Positions 26,714 to 36,565 of a stretch of DNA of 54,230 bases are shown one piece after another. Location of the stretch: positions 1 through 54,230 of the forward strand of contig JBJDYU010000039.1 in NCBI GenBank assembly GCA_051867615.1, read 5' to 3'. Under the pieces are notes generated by a model. It was not told the origin of the DNA and did not search any database. It saw nothing but the letters and a program-made list of their open reading frames with translations. Numbering within the stretch: position 1 is the first letter of the stretch; every line of letters starts with the position of its first letter. The stretch comes from RGIG5472 sp051867615. Lineage in GTDB: Bacteria; Bacillota; Clostridia; Oscillospirales; Oscillospiraceae. The position numbers and the translations under genes are program-made.

Positions 26714-27874
26714 ATGAAGACGAAACGGGAGCAGCGGCTTATCCGCCTTTTGCGGCGGCTGAGCGCTCTGGCGCTCTCCTGCCTGGTGCTGTACGGCGTG
26801 GCCGCCACGGCGGGCAGCGGTTCGCCGGGCCAGGCACTGCAGGCGCTGGGAGAGGACGAGCTGGTGCTGGCGCTGCTGCGCTGGGAACTGGGGGACCTGG
26901 GCCGGGATGACGGGCTGTCCTTCTCCACGGCCATGGCCCTCAGCGGTATGCCGGCGCTGCTCAGCGCCCAGGACGAGGTGCTGGAGCTTTGGTCCCGGGG
27001 CGCGGAGACGGAGAGCGACGGCGAGGGACAGGATGAGGAAGGGACGCTCTTGCCGGAGCAGTCGGAGCGGCAGCCGTTGCAGCTTGCGGACAACGGCGTG
27101 CCCGCCCGGACGCTGGTGCCGTCCTCGGAAAAGGGCTACACCGTCATCGGCAGCGCCTACATCTCCAACTCCACGGACTATACCCTTTCGCCGGAGCAGT
27201 TTGACGGCAGCTTTGCCGCCGCGCTGACGGACGCGGAGCCGCAGGTACTCATCATGCACACCCACGGCAGCGAGGCCTACACCATGCCCGAGGGAGAGGA
27301 GTATGAGGCCAGCGGCGACCACCGCTGCACGGACACTGACTACAACGTGGTGCGGGTGGGAGAGGAGATCGCCTCGGTGCTGGCGGAATACGGCATTTCC
27401 TCCGTCCATGACAGGACGCTGTACGACAATCCCGAGTATAACGGCTCTTATGGCCGTTCTCTCACGGGAATCGAGAGCTATCTGGAGAGATATCCCTCCA
27501 TCTGCTTCGTGCTGGACGTGCACCGGGACGCCATCACCGACGCACAGGGGCAGATCTACAAGGTCATCTCCGAGACGGAGGAGGGCCGCGCCGCCCAGCT
27601 GACGCTGGTCATGGGCAGCGACGGCGGCGGGCTGTCCCACGACAACTGGCGGGAGAATCTGAAGCTGGCGGTGGCCCTGCAGCAGACGCTGCTGGAGGAC
27701 TATCCCACCCTCATGCGGCCCATTTTGCTGCGAAACTCCCGCTATAACCAGCACGCCACCACCGGCTCGCTGCTGGTGGAGGTGGGCGCCGCGGGAAACT
27801 CCCTGGACGAGGCGCTGCTGGCGGCGCGGCTGTTTGCGGAGGGCTTCGCCAAGGTGATACAGGGGGAGAAATAA
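26714..27874 (+). CDS. spoIIP: Stage II sporulation protein P (peptidoglycan hydrolase)
   Basis: 386 residues. A basic N-terminus and one membrane helix (17-33) are followed by a low-complexity acidic linker and the SpoIIP amidase domain with HTHGSEAY (182-189), DVHRDA (269-273) and the closing GSLLVEVG. In sporulation SpoIIP works with SpoIID and SpoIIM to dissolve septal wall and drive engulfment of the forespore. The ATG at 26714 follows GGAGG with 8 bases between; the GTG at 26705 overlaps that site. CATACCCT at 26668-26675 resembles a sigma-E -10 box, but no clear -35 was found. Confidence 0.93.
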   Translation: MKTKREQRLIRLLRRLSALALSCLVLYGVAATAGSGSPGQALQALGEDELVLALLRWELGDLGRDDGLSFSTAMALSGMPALLSAQDEVLELWSRGAETESDGEGQDEEGTLLPEQSERQPLQLADNGVPARTLVPSSEKGYTVIGSAYISNSTDYTLSPEQFDGSFAAALTDAEPQVLIMHTHGSEAYTMPEGEEYEASGDHRCTDTDYNVVRVGEEIASVLAEYGISSVHDRTLYDNPEYNGSYGRSLTGIESYLERYPSICFVLDVHRDAITDAQGQIYKVISETEEGRAAQLTLVMGSDGGGLSHDNWRENLKLAVALQQTLLEDYPTLMRPILLRNSRYNQHATTGSLLVEVGAAGNSLDEALLAARLFAEGFAKVIQGEK

Positions 27875-27893
27875 GCGGCGGCAATACGCGCAA

Positions 27894-27926
27894 AAACGCC
27901 CCGGCGGGAGACCCGCCGGGGCGTTT
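27894..27926. terminator. Bidirectional terminator between spoIIP and thrB
   Basis: A perfect 15-base stem (27894-27908 with 27912-27926) around AGA, with A/T flanks on both sides. It lies between convergent genes. Confidence 0.8.
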
Positions 27927-27935
27927 CGTATGAAT

Positions 27936-28814
27936 TCACAGGACCTGCGCGCCTTCCCGGTCCACGGGCAGCTCCCGCACCGTCCAGACGTGGGAGAGCT
28001 GCCGCACTCCCTCCTGCATACGGGCGGCGAAGCCCGCGTCACGGGTCAGGGCCAGCAGCGTGGGCCCCGCGCCGCTGATGCAGAATGCCCGGCAGCCGTT
28101 TTCCGCCGCCAGAGCCTCCACCGCGTCGTACTCGTGGATGAGGCCGCGGCGGTAGGGCTGGTGGAGCTTATCCTGCAGCGCGGCGGCCAGCAGCTTCTCC
28201 TCTCCCAGAGCCAGCGCCCGGGGCAGCACCGCCGCGTGGGCGGTGTTGAACACTGCGTCCGCCCGGGGGACGGAATCGGGCAGCACCGCGCGGGCGGCCC
28301 GGGTGCTCAGGGGAAAGTCCGGGATCAGCGCCACGAAGCGCAGCTCCGGATGGATGTCATAGGAGACGGAGATGACCTCCCCCTCCGCCATGAGGGAGGC
28401 GGTGAGCCCTCCCAGCAGCGCCGGGGCCACGTTGTCCGGATGGCCCTCCAGCTCCGTGCAGAGGGCCAGCAGCTCCCGCCGGCTCAAGGGCGAGCCGTGG
28501 AGGGCGTTGGCCCCCATGGCGCCCGCCGCCAGCATGGCGGCGGAGGAGCCGAGGCCCCGGGAAACGGGGATCTCCGCCTGAATATCGATATGTACCCCCT
28601 CTGCCGGGAGGCCCAGGGCGGAGAGGACCCGCCGGTAGGCCACATAGGCGAGGTTATGCTCATTCTGATACGCCTTGTCGCAGCCGGAGAAGGACAGCCG
28701 CTCCGCGCTGGTGAAGGTCAGGGTGTTATACAGCCCCAGCGCGCAGCCCACGCTATCGAAGCCTGCGGCCAGATTCGCCGTGGTGGCGGGGACGCGGACA
28801 GTTACAGAGCCCAT
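27936..28814 (-). CDS. thrB: Homoserine kinase
   Basis: 292 residues, GHMP kinase fold. The ATP-binding glycine-serine loop PVSRGLGSSAAMLAAGA lies near residues 83-99, and the N-terminus VTVRVPATTANLAAGFDSVG is typical of ThrB. It phosphorylates homoserine before threonine synthase acts. The start overlaps the end of thrC by 13 bases, so the two are translationally coupled in the order thrC-thrB. Confidence 0.96.
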   Translation of the reverse strand: MGSVTVRVPATTANLAAGFDSVGCALGLYNTLTFTSAERLSFSGCDKAYQNEHNLAYVAYRRVLSALGLPAEGVHIDIQAEIPVSRGLGSSAAMLAAGAMGANALHGSPLSRRELLALCTELEGHPDNVAPALLGGLTASLMAEGEVISVSYDIHPELRFVALIPDFPLSTRAARAVLPDSVPRADAVFNTAHAAVLPRALALGEEKLLAAALQDKLHQPYRRGLIHEYDAVEALAAENGCRAFCISGAGPTLLALTRDAGFAARMQEGVRQLSHVWTVRELPVDREGAQVL

Positions 28815-30295
28815 ACCGTCTCCCCTGCCTTTCCGAGCACGAAGGAGAGCATCTCCTCCTTGTCCAAAACCGTCTTATGCCGCACTTCTTTTTCCCGCAG
28901 ACCCTGCAGGTTCTTCGGCACCGGCACGCCGGTGAGTTCATGCAGCCGCTCCATCACCGCGAACTCGTCCCCTGACGCATCGCCGCCCAGGGCGGAGAGC
29001 ACCGCCGCCGGGAACTTGTAGGGCGAGGCGGTGGAGAGGATGACCACGGGGCGCTGGGAACCGGTGGCGGCCTTGTACTGCTGCGCTACCTGCCAGGCCA
29101 CCGCCGTGTGGGTGTCGCAGAGGTAGTGGGCTTCATTCCAGACCTGGGCGATGGCGCGCTTGGTACCGGCATCGTCGCAGCAGCCCGCCCAGAAGTCGCG
29201 GTCCAGCTGCGCCTTCAGCGCCGCCGGGACCTCGTAGGCGCCCTCCCGGGAGAGCTGCTCCATCAGCTCCTTTACCAGCCCCGCGTCGCCGCTCATGAGG
29301 AACAGCAGCCGCTCCAGATTGCTGGAAACCAGAATGTCCATGGAGGGAGACAGGGTCTTGTGGAAGGGACGGCGGCGGTCATAGCGGCCGGTGCGGAGAA
29401 ACTCCGTCAGCACGTCGTTGGCGTTGGAGGCGCAGATGAGCCGTCCCACGGGCAGGCCCAACCCTTTGGCGAACCAGCCCGCCAGAATGTCGCCGAAGTT
29501 CCCGGTGGGTACGGCGAAGTCGGCTTTCTCGCCGCACTCGATTTTCCCCGCCGCCACCAGGTCGGCGTAGGCCCGGAAATAGTACACCACCTGGGGGGCC
29601 AGGCGGCCGATGTTGATGGAGTTGGCGGAGGAAAGGCGCACGCCCTTGCCCGCGAGAAGGTCGCCCTCTCCCACGGCGGCAAAGAGCCGCTTCACGCCGG
29701 TCTGGGCGTCGTCAAAATTGCCGCGCACCGCCGCCACGCAGACGTTGCTCCCCTCCTGGGTGGTCATCTGGGCCTGCTGCACGGCGCTGACGCCGCCGTG
29801 GGGATAAAAGACGATGATCTTCGTCCCCGGCACGTCCTGAAAGCCCGCCATGGCGGCCTTGCCGGTGTCGCCGGAGGTGGCGGTGAGAATGAGGATATCG
29901 TCCGAAACGCCGCACTTTTCCTTTGCCGCCGTGATGAGATGGGGCAGCATACTCAGCGCCACGTCCTTGAAGGCGCTGGTGGGGCCGTGGAACAGCTCCA
30001 GCACCGTGTCGTCGCCCACCGAGACGCTGGGGGTCAGCACATCGGAGGAGAACTTCCCCGCGTAGGCACGGCGCACCAGCGCCGCCATTTCTTCCCGGCT
30101 GAAATCCGGCAGCAGGGCGGTGAGAACGTCCTCCGCCATGCCGAAAGTATCCTTATCTAAAGTGGCCCGCCAATCGAAGGGGATCTCCCCCAGGCTCCTC
30201 ATACTGTACAGTCCGCCGTCCGGGGCGAGGCCCTGCAAAACGGCCTCCGCCGACGTGGCGGTGAAGGCGCCGGAACGGGTGCTTTGGTAGATCAT
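28802..30295 (-). CDS. thrC: Threonine synthase
   Basis: 497 residues, the longer class of threonine synthase. An N-terminal MIYQSTRSGA helix is followed by the PLP-binding lysine K110 in GPTSAFKD and the phosphate loop TSGDTGKAA. It converts phosphohomoserine to threonine. The ATG at 30295 was chosen because AGGAGG lies about 10 bases upstream; the frame continues to 30334 but this reaches into the promoter. Divergent from hom-lysC-asd, with interleaved promoters. Confidence 0.96.
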   Translation of the reverse strand: MIYQSTRSGAFTATSAEAVLQGLAPDGGLYSMRSLGEIPFDWRATLDKDTFGMAEDVLTALLPDFSREEMAALVRRAYAGKFSSDVLTPSVSVGDDTVLELFHGPTSAFKDVALSMLPHLITAAKEKCGVSDDILILTATSGDTGKAAMAGFQDVPGTKIIVFYPHGGVSAVQQAQMTTQEGSNVCVAAVRGNFDDAQTGVKRLFAAVGEGDLLAGKGVRLSSANSINIGRLAPQVVYYFRAYADLVAAGKIECGEKADFAVPTGNFGDILAGWFAKGLGLPVGRLICASNANDVLTEFLRTGRYDRRRPFHKTLSPSMDILVSSNLERLLFLMSGDAGLVKELMEQLSREGAYEVPAALKAQLDRDFWAGCCDDAGTKRAIAQVWNEAHYLCDTHTAVAWQVAQQYKAATGSQRPVVILSTASPYKFPAAVLSALGGDASGDEFAVMERLHELTGVPVPKNLQGLREKEVRHKTVLDKEEMLSFVLGKAGETVWAL

Positions 30296-30337
30296 GTCAA
30301 AAATTCCTCCTGCTGCGTTTCGTGATTTCGTCAATTT

Positions 30338-30366
30338 ATTCTAAACTTTTTCTTGCGTTTTCACAA
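30338..30366 (-). promoter_or_regulatory. Promoter of thrC-thrB
   Basis: Minus strand TTGTGA (30361-30366), 17 bases, TAGAAT (30338-30343). It overlaps the promoter reading the other way. Confidence 0.65.
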
Positions 30367-30381
30367 GTGCTATGTTATAGT
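30353..30381 (+). promoter_or_regulatory. Promoter of hom-lysC-asd
   Basis: TTGCGT (30353-30358), 17 bases, TATAGT (30376-30381). The thrC -35 box lies inside this spacer, so the two promoters compete for the same DNA. Confidence 0.65.
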
Positions 30382-30466
30382 GTTCCCAGCAAAAAGTCAA
30401 GTGTTTTTCTGCAAAAGACAAAATGAGGTTTTTTGCCCAGAAAGGCGCGGAAAGTGAGGAGAGAAG

Positions 30467-31591
30467 ATGAATGTTGCGCTGCTCGGCTTCGGCACGGTGG
30501 GAAAGGGCTTTTACGAGCTGACCCGGGAGCGGAGCGATCTGACAGTGACGGCGGTGCTGTCCCGCCGGCCCCGGCCGGAGCTCAGCTGTCTGGTCTCGGC
30601 GGATCTCGGGGAGATCCTGGCCAGCGGTGTGGATCTGGTGGTCGAGGTCATGGGCGGCCTGCACCCGGCTTATGAATATGTGCGCGCGGCCCTGGAGGGC
30701 GGCAAGCACGTGGTGACGGCCAACAAGCAGCTCATGTGCGCGTATTATGAGGAGCTGACGGCTCTTGCCGCGGCGAAGGGCGTTGCGCTGCGCTGCACCG
30801 CGGCGGCGGGCGGCGGCATTCCCTGGCTCACGTCTCTGGAGCGGGCGACGGCGATGGATACCGTATATAAAGTAGAGGGCATCCTGAACGGCACCACGAA
30901 TTTTATGCTGGACGCCATGACGAAAAACGGCACGGACTACGCCGAGATTCTGGCGGAGGCCCAGCGCCTCGGCTACGCGGAGGCGGACCCCACCGCCGAC
31001 GTGGAGGGGCTGGACGCCCGGCGGAAGATCGTCCTTTCCGCCAACATCGCCTTCGGCGTGTCCCTGAAAGAGGAGGAGATCCCCTGCCTCGGCATCGCCA
31101 CGGTGTCAGCGGCGGACATCCGGGCCTTTACGGAAAACGGTCTGGTCTGCAAGCTCATCGCCTCGGCGGAGAAGTCTGAGGGCGGCATCACCGCCTGCGT
31201 GGAGCCGACTCTCTTTACCGCCGACGCGGCGGAAGCGGCGGTGGCGGGCAGCGGCAATCTGGTGTCCCTCTACGCGGAGAAGATCGGCAAGCAGAGCTTT
31301 TCCGGCGCGGGGGCGGGCGGCTGGCCCACGGGCAGCAACGTGCTGGGCGACTGCCTGCAGATCCTGGACGGCTGCCGGCGGTTCTACACGGATAAATTCG
31401 TTCCCGCCAAGGCCGCGGGCGACGCGCAGCGGCGCTATTACGTCCGCACGAAGGAGGAGCTGCCGGCGGCGGTGGAGCGGAAGCTCGGCCCCGGCGTCGT
31501 CACCGCTCCCATGGCGGCGGCGGAGGCGCACCGGATGATCCGGGCGCTGCGGGAAAAGGACAGCGGCGCGTTTATGGCGGCGCTGCGGTAA
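30467..31591 (+). CDS. hom: Homoserine dehydrogenase, short form with reduced C-terminal domain
   Basis: 374 residues; many Gram-positive Hom enzymes are about 430 with a C-terminal ACT domain. The NAD(P) motif GFGTVGKG is at residues 7-14, the catalytic region VEGILNGTTNFML lies near 143-155, and EADPTADVEGLDA is conserved. After residue ~320 only about 50 residues remain (RYYVRTKEELP onward), a shrunken remnant of the ACT start. Threonine feedback may thus be weak or absent. First gene of hom-lysC-asd, 16 bases before lysC. GAGGAG precedes the ATG. Confidence 0.94.
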   Translation: MNVALLGFGTVGKGFYELTRERSDLTVTAVLSRRPRPELSCLVSADLGEILASGVDLVVEVMGGLHPAYEYVRAALEGGKHVVTANKQLMCAYYEELTALAAAKGVALRCTAAAGGGIPWLTSLERATAMDTVYKVEGILNGTTNFMLDAMTKNGTDYAEILAEAQRLGYAEADPTADVEGLDARRKIVLSANIAFGVSLKEEEIPCLGIATVSAADIRAFTENGLVCKLIASAEKSEGGITACVEPTLFTADAAEAAVAGSGNLVSLYAEKIGKQSFSGAGAGGWPTGSNVLGDCLQILDGCRRFYTDKFVPAKAAGDAQRRYYVRTKEELPAAVERKLGPGVVTAPMAAAEAHRMIRALREKDSGAFMAALR

Positions 31592-31607
31592 AAGAACAGG
31601 AGAGACT

Positions 31608-32933
31608 ATGCTGAAAGTACTGAAATTCGGCGGCTCGTCCATGGCGGACGCCGCCCAGTTTGAAAAGATCAAAAACATCGTCAAAAGCGACCCCTCCCGC
31701 CGGGTGGTGGTGGTCAGCGCCCCGGGCAAGCGCTTTAAGGAGGACCACAAGGTCACGGACCTGCTGTACCTCTGCCACGCCCATCTGAAGTACGGCGTGT
31801 CCTGCGAGCATATCTTTCAGCTCATCCGGGACCGCTATCTCGGCATCCGGGATGACTGCGGCCTCGCAACGCCGCTGGAGGGCGATTTCGACAGGCTCTG
31901 GGAGAAGATGTGCGCGGGCATCAGCCAGGACGAGCTGGTCTCCCGGGGCGAGTACTTCGCCGCCCGGCTCATGGCGGACTATCTGGGATTCGATTTCCTC
32001 GATGCGGAGCTGTGGCTGAAGTTCCGCTTCGACGGCGAGGTGGATCAGGAGGCCTCCTATGAGGCGCTGCGCCACGCGGCGGAGGGCCGCAATGTGGTCA
32101 TTCCCGGCTTCTACGGCGCCATGCCCGACGGCCGCATCCGCACCTTTACCCGGGGCGGCAGCGACATCACCGGTGCGCTCGCGGCGGCGGCGCTGGAGGC
32201 GGACGTGTACGAGAACTGGACGGACGTTTCCGGCATCCTCATGGCGGACCCCCGCATCGTGGAGCATCCGCAGCCCATCAGCCGCGTGACCTACAGCGAG
32301 CTGCGGGAGCTGAGCTACATCGGCGCGCAGGTGCTGCACGAGGGCACCGTGTTCCCCGTGCGGGAGAAGGGCATCCCCCTGAACATCCGCAACACCAACG
32401 AGCCCTCCCATCCCGGCACCATGATCCTGGAGAACATCGACGACAGCACCGACGCGGGCCAGAGCTTCATCACCGGCATCGCGGGCAAGAAGGGCTTTAC
32501 CGTCATCACCATTTCCAAGACCGGTATGTCCTCCACCCCCGGCTCTCTGCGGCAGATCCTGGAGATCCTGGAGAAGCATGAGGTGAACGTGGAGTACGTC
32601 CCCAGCGGCATCGACATTATCTCTCTGGTGGTCTCCTCGGCCAAGATCGCGCCCTGCCTCTATTCCGTGCTGGGTGAGCTGGAGAAGGCCATCCATCCCG
32701 ACAACATCAAGGTGCTGGACCACATGGCCATCGTGGCGGCGGTGGGCCGGAAGATGGCCTACCGGGTGGGCGTTTCCGGCAAGCTCTTTGCCAAGCTGGG
32801 CGAGTGCGGCGTGAACATCCGCATGATCACCCAGGGGCCGGAGGAACTGAATATCATCGTGGGCGTGGAAGAAAAGGACTTCGAACAGGCCATCCGCGTC
32901 CTGTACAACAGCTTTGTGAAGGAGGAACAGTAA
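31608..32933 (+). CDS. lysC: Aspartate kinase
   Basis: 441 residues: amino-acid kinase domain starting with LKFGGSSMAD (5-14), then two ACT domains in the C-terminal ~150 residues (TVITISKTGM... and VAAVGRKMA...). It makes aspartyl phosphate, the first step towards threonine, lysine and methionine. The ACT domains are the likely site of feedback control for this whole cluster. A VSAPGKRFKEDHKVTDLLY stretch marks the long-form class of monofunctional kinases. Its stop is two bases from the asd start. Confidence 0.96.
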   Translation: MLKVLKFGGSSMADAAQFEKIKNIVKSDPSRRVVVVSAPGKRFKEDHKVTDLLYLCHAHLKYGVSCEHIFQLIRDRYLGIRDDCGLATPLEGDFDRLWEKMCAGISQDELVSRGEYFAARLMADYLGFDFLDAELWLKFRFDGEVDQEASYEALRHAAEGRNVVIPGFYGAMPDGRIRTFTRGGSDITGALAAAALEADVYENWTDVSGILMADPRIVEHPQPISRVTYSELRELSYIGAQVLHEGTVFPVREKGIPLNIRNTNEPSHPGTMILENIDDSTDAGQSFITGIAGKKGFTVITISKTGMSSTPGSLRQILEILEKHEVNVEYVPSGIDIISLVVSSAKIAPCLYSVLGELEKAIHPDNIKVLDHMAIVAAVGRKMAYRVGVSGKLFAKLGECGVNIRMITQGPEELNIIVGVEEKDFEQAIRVLYNSFVKEEQ

Positions 32934-32935
32934 AA

Positions 32936-33943
<1,008 letters not shown>

Positions 33944-33968
33944 AAGCAAAACAGGAAAAAGCGTTTGG

Positions 33969-34002
33969 GACGCCCGAAGCCATCGGCTTCGGGCGTCTTT
34001 TT
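33969..34002 (+). terminator. Terminator of hom-lysC-asd
   Basis: A perfect 13-base stem (33969-33981 with 33985-33997), an ATC loop and TTTTT. Confidence 0.9.
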
Positions 34003-34121
34003 GCGTTTCGGGCAAAAGTGCTCCCCTTTCCCGCCGGAGGACGCGGCGGCACGGCGGGCCATATACTGGCACAGGGGCGTGGTATGCCGCGCCCCGCTTG
34101 GAACGACAGGAGGAAAACAGA

Positions 34122-34892
34122 TTGTATACAGTATATGGGACAGTCCTCGGCCTTGCCGTGCCCCTGCTCGGGACGGCGCTGGGCGCGGCCGCGGCACTGT
34201 TTTTGCGGCGAAAGCTCCCGGCGGCGCTGGAAAAGGCCATGCTGGGCTTCGCGGCGGGGGTGATGCTGGCGGCTTCGGTCTGGTCGCTGCTGCTGCCCGC
34301 CATCGCTTACCGGGAGGAGCAGGGCCTCTCCGCCTGGCCCCCGGCGGCGCTGGGCTTTTTGCTGGGCGCGGGCGGGATGCTGTGGCTTCGGCGCTGCATG
34401 GCCGCCGGACGGCGGCGCGGCGGCTCCGGAGAGGGAGAGCGGGAATTTTTCCTGGCCTTCTCCGTGACGCTGCACAATATCCCGGAGGGCATGGCGGTGG
34501 GCGTGGCCTTCGCCTCGGCTCTCGGCGCGGGAGAGGCCGCCATGGCGGGAGCCTTCGCCCTGGCTCTCGGCATCGGCATTCAGAACATACCGGAGGGAGG
34601 CATCATCTCCCTGCCCCTGGCCCTCGGCGGCATGGACCGGGGGAGGGCTTTCTCCCTGGGGGTGCTGTCCGGGGCGGTGGAACCGCTGTTCGCCCTGCTG
34701 GCGCTGCTGCTGACAGCGCTGGTGCGCCCCATTTTGCCCTGGGTGCTGGCGGTGGCGGCAGGCTGTATGTTCTTCGTGGTGGCGGAGGAGCTGCTCCCCG
34801 CCTCGGAGGACGGAGAAAACGGCGCCACCGGCGCCGCGGGCGCGTCTGTCGGCTTCGCGCTGATGATGCTGCTGGACGTGGCCCTTGGCTGA
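34122..34892 (+). CDS. ZIP family metal transporter
   Basis: 256 residues with about eight membrane helices. Signature metal-site helices are HNIPEG (118-123) and QNIPEG (154-159), as in ZupT-like ZIP importers for zinc, iron or manganese. The start is TTG at 34122, chosen because AGGAGG lies 8 bases upstream; an earlier in-frame TTG at 34098 overlaps that ribosome site. A basic, Gly-rich cytoplasmic loop (RRCMAAGRRRGGSGEGER) replaces the His-rich loop often seen. Own unit after the asd terminator. Confidence 0.88.
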   Translation: MYTVYGTVLGLAVPLLGTALGAAAALFLRRKLPAALEKAMLGFAAGVMLAASVWSLLLPAIAYREEQGLSAWPPAALGFLLGAGGMLWLRRCMAAGRRRGGSGEGEREFFLAFSVTLHNIPEGMAVGVAFASALGAGEAAMAGAFALALGIGIQNIPEGGIISLPLALGGMDRGRAFSLGVLSGAVEPLFALLALLLTALVRPILPWVLAVAAGCMFFVVAEELLPASEDGENGATGAAGASVGFALMMLLDVALG

Positions 34893-34898
34893 GCGGAC

Positions 34899-34924
34899 GG
34901 CGGGAGGAACCAAATCCTCCCGCC
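34899..34924. terminator. Hairpin after the ZIP gene (weak terminator)
   Basis: A perfect 10-base stem (34899-34908 with 34915-34924) and a six-base loop, but no T run follows, so read-through into the ABC importer genes is possible. Confidence 0.45.
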
Positions 34925-34998
34925 GCCATACAATGGAATGAAGCAACCGCCTCCTTGCTTCCCCTTTGCAGGGACTTGTGATTACGGGAGGGACCCGA

Positions 34999-35757
34999 TT
35001 GATCGTCACATTGGAACACATACGAAAGACATACCAGTCTCCCGAGGGTGAGGTGGAAGCGCTGCGGGACGTGAGTCTCGGCATCGAGGAGGGAGAATTC
35101 ATCAGCATCGTGGGGCCCTCCGGCTGCGGGAAAAGCACGCTGCTCGCCATCATGGCGGGGCTGGAAAAGCCCAGCGGCGGACGCATCCTGCTGGAGGGCG
35201 CGGAGGTGCGGGGCGTCAGCCGGAAGGTGGGCTATATGCCCCAGAAGGATGAGCTGTTCCCCTGGCGCACCATCCGGGGAAACGTGCTGCTGGGATTGGA
35301 ACTTCGGGGGGAAAAGAGCGGCGAACGCCGCCAGGCGGTGGAGGAGCTGCTGCGGCGCTACGGTCTCGCGGACTTTGCCTCGGCCTCCCCCTCCCAGCTC
35401 TCCGGCGGCATGCGGCAGCGCTGCGCGCTGATCCGCACGCTGGCAACAAACCCCTCGCTGCTGCTGCTGGATGAACCCTTTTCGGCGCTGGACTATCAGA
35501 CCCGCCTCTCCGTCTCGGAGGATATCCATTCCATTATCCGCCGGGAGAAAAAGACCGCTATCCTCGTGACCCACGATATCTCCGAAAGCATCAGTATGTC
35601 CGACCGTGTGGCGGTGCTTTCGGCCCGGCCGGGGCGGCTGAAGGCCGTCCACAGCCTTGCGGAATTCAAGGGGCTCTCGCCTATGGAGCGGCGGGACGAT
35701 CCCAGATTCCATACATGTTTCAACGCTATCTGGAAGGAGCTGGAGCTTGGTGTCTGA
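34999..35757 (+). CDS. ABC importer ATPase (SsuB/TauB/ThiZ type)
   Basis: 252 residues. Walker A GPSGCGKST, Q-loop MPQKDELFPW, signature LSGGMRQR and Walker B LLLLDEPFSALD are all present. The group powers uptake of nitrate, sulfonate, taurine or thiamine precursors. Start: TTG at 34999 with GGAGG 7 bases upstream; a GTG at 34978 is possible. The end overlaps the permease start, so the three importer genes are coupled. Confidence 0.9.
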   Translation: MIVTLEHIRKTYQSPEGEVEALRDVSLGIEEGEFISIVGPSGCGKSTLLAIMAGLEKPSGGRILLEGAEVRGVSRKVGYMPQKDELFPWRTIRGNVLLGLELRGEKSGERRQAVEELLRRYGLADFASASPSQLSGGMRQRCALIRTLATNPSLLLLDEPFSALDYQTRLSVSEDIHSIIRREKKTAILVTHDISESISMSDRVAVLSARPGRLKAVHSLAEFKGLSPMERRDDPRFHTCFNAIWKELELGV

Positions 35758-36565
35758 CGCGGCCCTTTCGGCGGAACGGCGGAACTATCTCCGCCTCCGC
35801 TGCCGCCGCCGCACGCTGGTGCGGACGGCGCAGATCATACTGCTCGTTTCCTTTTTCGCACTCTGGGAGCTGGCGGCCCGGCGGGGGTGGATCGACCCCT
35901 TCATCATGAGCTGCCCCAGCCGCATATGGCAGACCTTTCAGAGCCTCTACGCCTCGGGAGAGCTGTTTCTCCACCTCAGGACCTCGTGTCTGGAGACGGT
36001 GGCGGGCTTTCTGCTGGGGACCGCCGTCGGGACGGCGATAGCGGTGCTGCTCTGGTGGAGCCCCACCCTGGCGCGGATCCTGGACCCGTATCTGGTGGTG
36101 CTGAACTCCCTGCCGAAGACGGCCCTCGGCCCCGTGTTCATCGTCTGGATCGGGGCGGGCCCGTCCTCCATCATCGCCATGTCGCTGGCCATCTCCCTCA
36201 TCGTCACGATTCTGGAAATGTATAACGGCTTTCTCGCCACGGACCCCGGCAAGCTGCGGCTCATGCGCACCCTGGGGGCGGGCAAGGGACAGATTTTACG
36301 AAAGCTGGTGCTGCCGGCGAATTTCGCCACGCTCATCAACGCGCTGAAAGTGAATGTGGGCCTTTCCTGGGTAGGCGTCATCATGGGAGAGTTCCTGGTC
36401 TCCCGGGCGGGTCTGGGCTACCTCATCGTCTACGGCTCCCAGGTCTTCAAGATGGACCTGGTCATGGCCACGGTCCTGCTGCTGGCCGCCGCCGCGGCGG
36501 TGATGTATCAATGCGTCCTGGTGCTGGAGAAGGCACTGAAAAAATATTTGGGGGTTACAGCATGA
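35750..36565 (+). CDS. ABC importer permease (SsuC/TauC/ThiX type)
   Basis: 271 residues with six hydrophobic helices and the EAA-like loop ATDPGKLRLMRTLGAGKGQILRKLVLPA (read in part) that contacts the ATPase. The start is a GTG at 35750 or a TTG at 35747, both lying within the end of the ATPase gene and served by AAGGAG at 35734. There is no ATG near, so this is the third non-ATG start in a row. It forms the membrane channel for the importer. Confidence 0.88.
   Translation: MSDAALSAERRNYLRLRCRRRTLVRTAQIILLVSFFALWELAARRGWIDPFIMSCPSRIWQTFQSLYASGELFLHLRTSCLETVAGFLLGTAVGTAIAVLLWWSPTLARILDPYLVVLNSLPKTALGPVFIVWIGAGPSSIIAMSLAISLIVTILEMYNGFLATDPGKLRLMRTLGAGKGQILRKLVLPANFATLINALKVNVGLSWVGVIMGEFLVSRAGLGYLIVYGSQVFKMDLVMATVLLLAAAAAVMYQCVLVLEKALKKYLGVTA

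Noticed and set aside
34893..34998. TPP riboswitch before the NMT1/THI5-like importer
   Set aside because: None of the conserved TPP core sequences is present; only one plain hairpin is seen.
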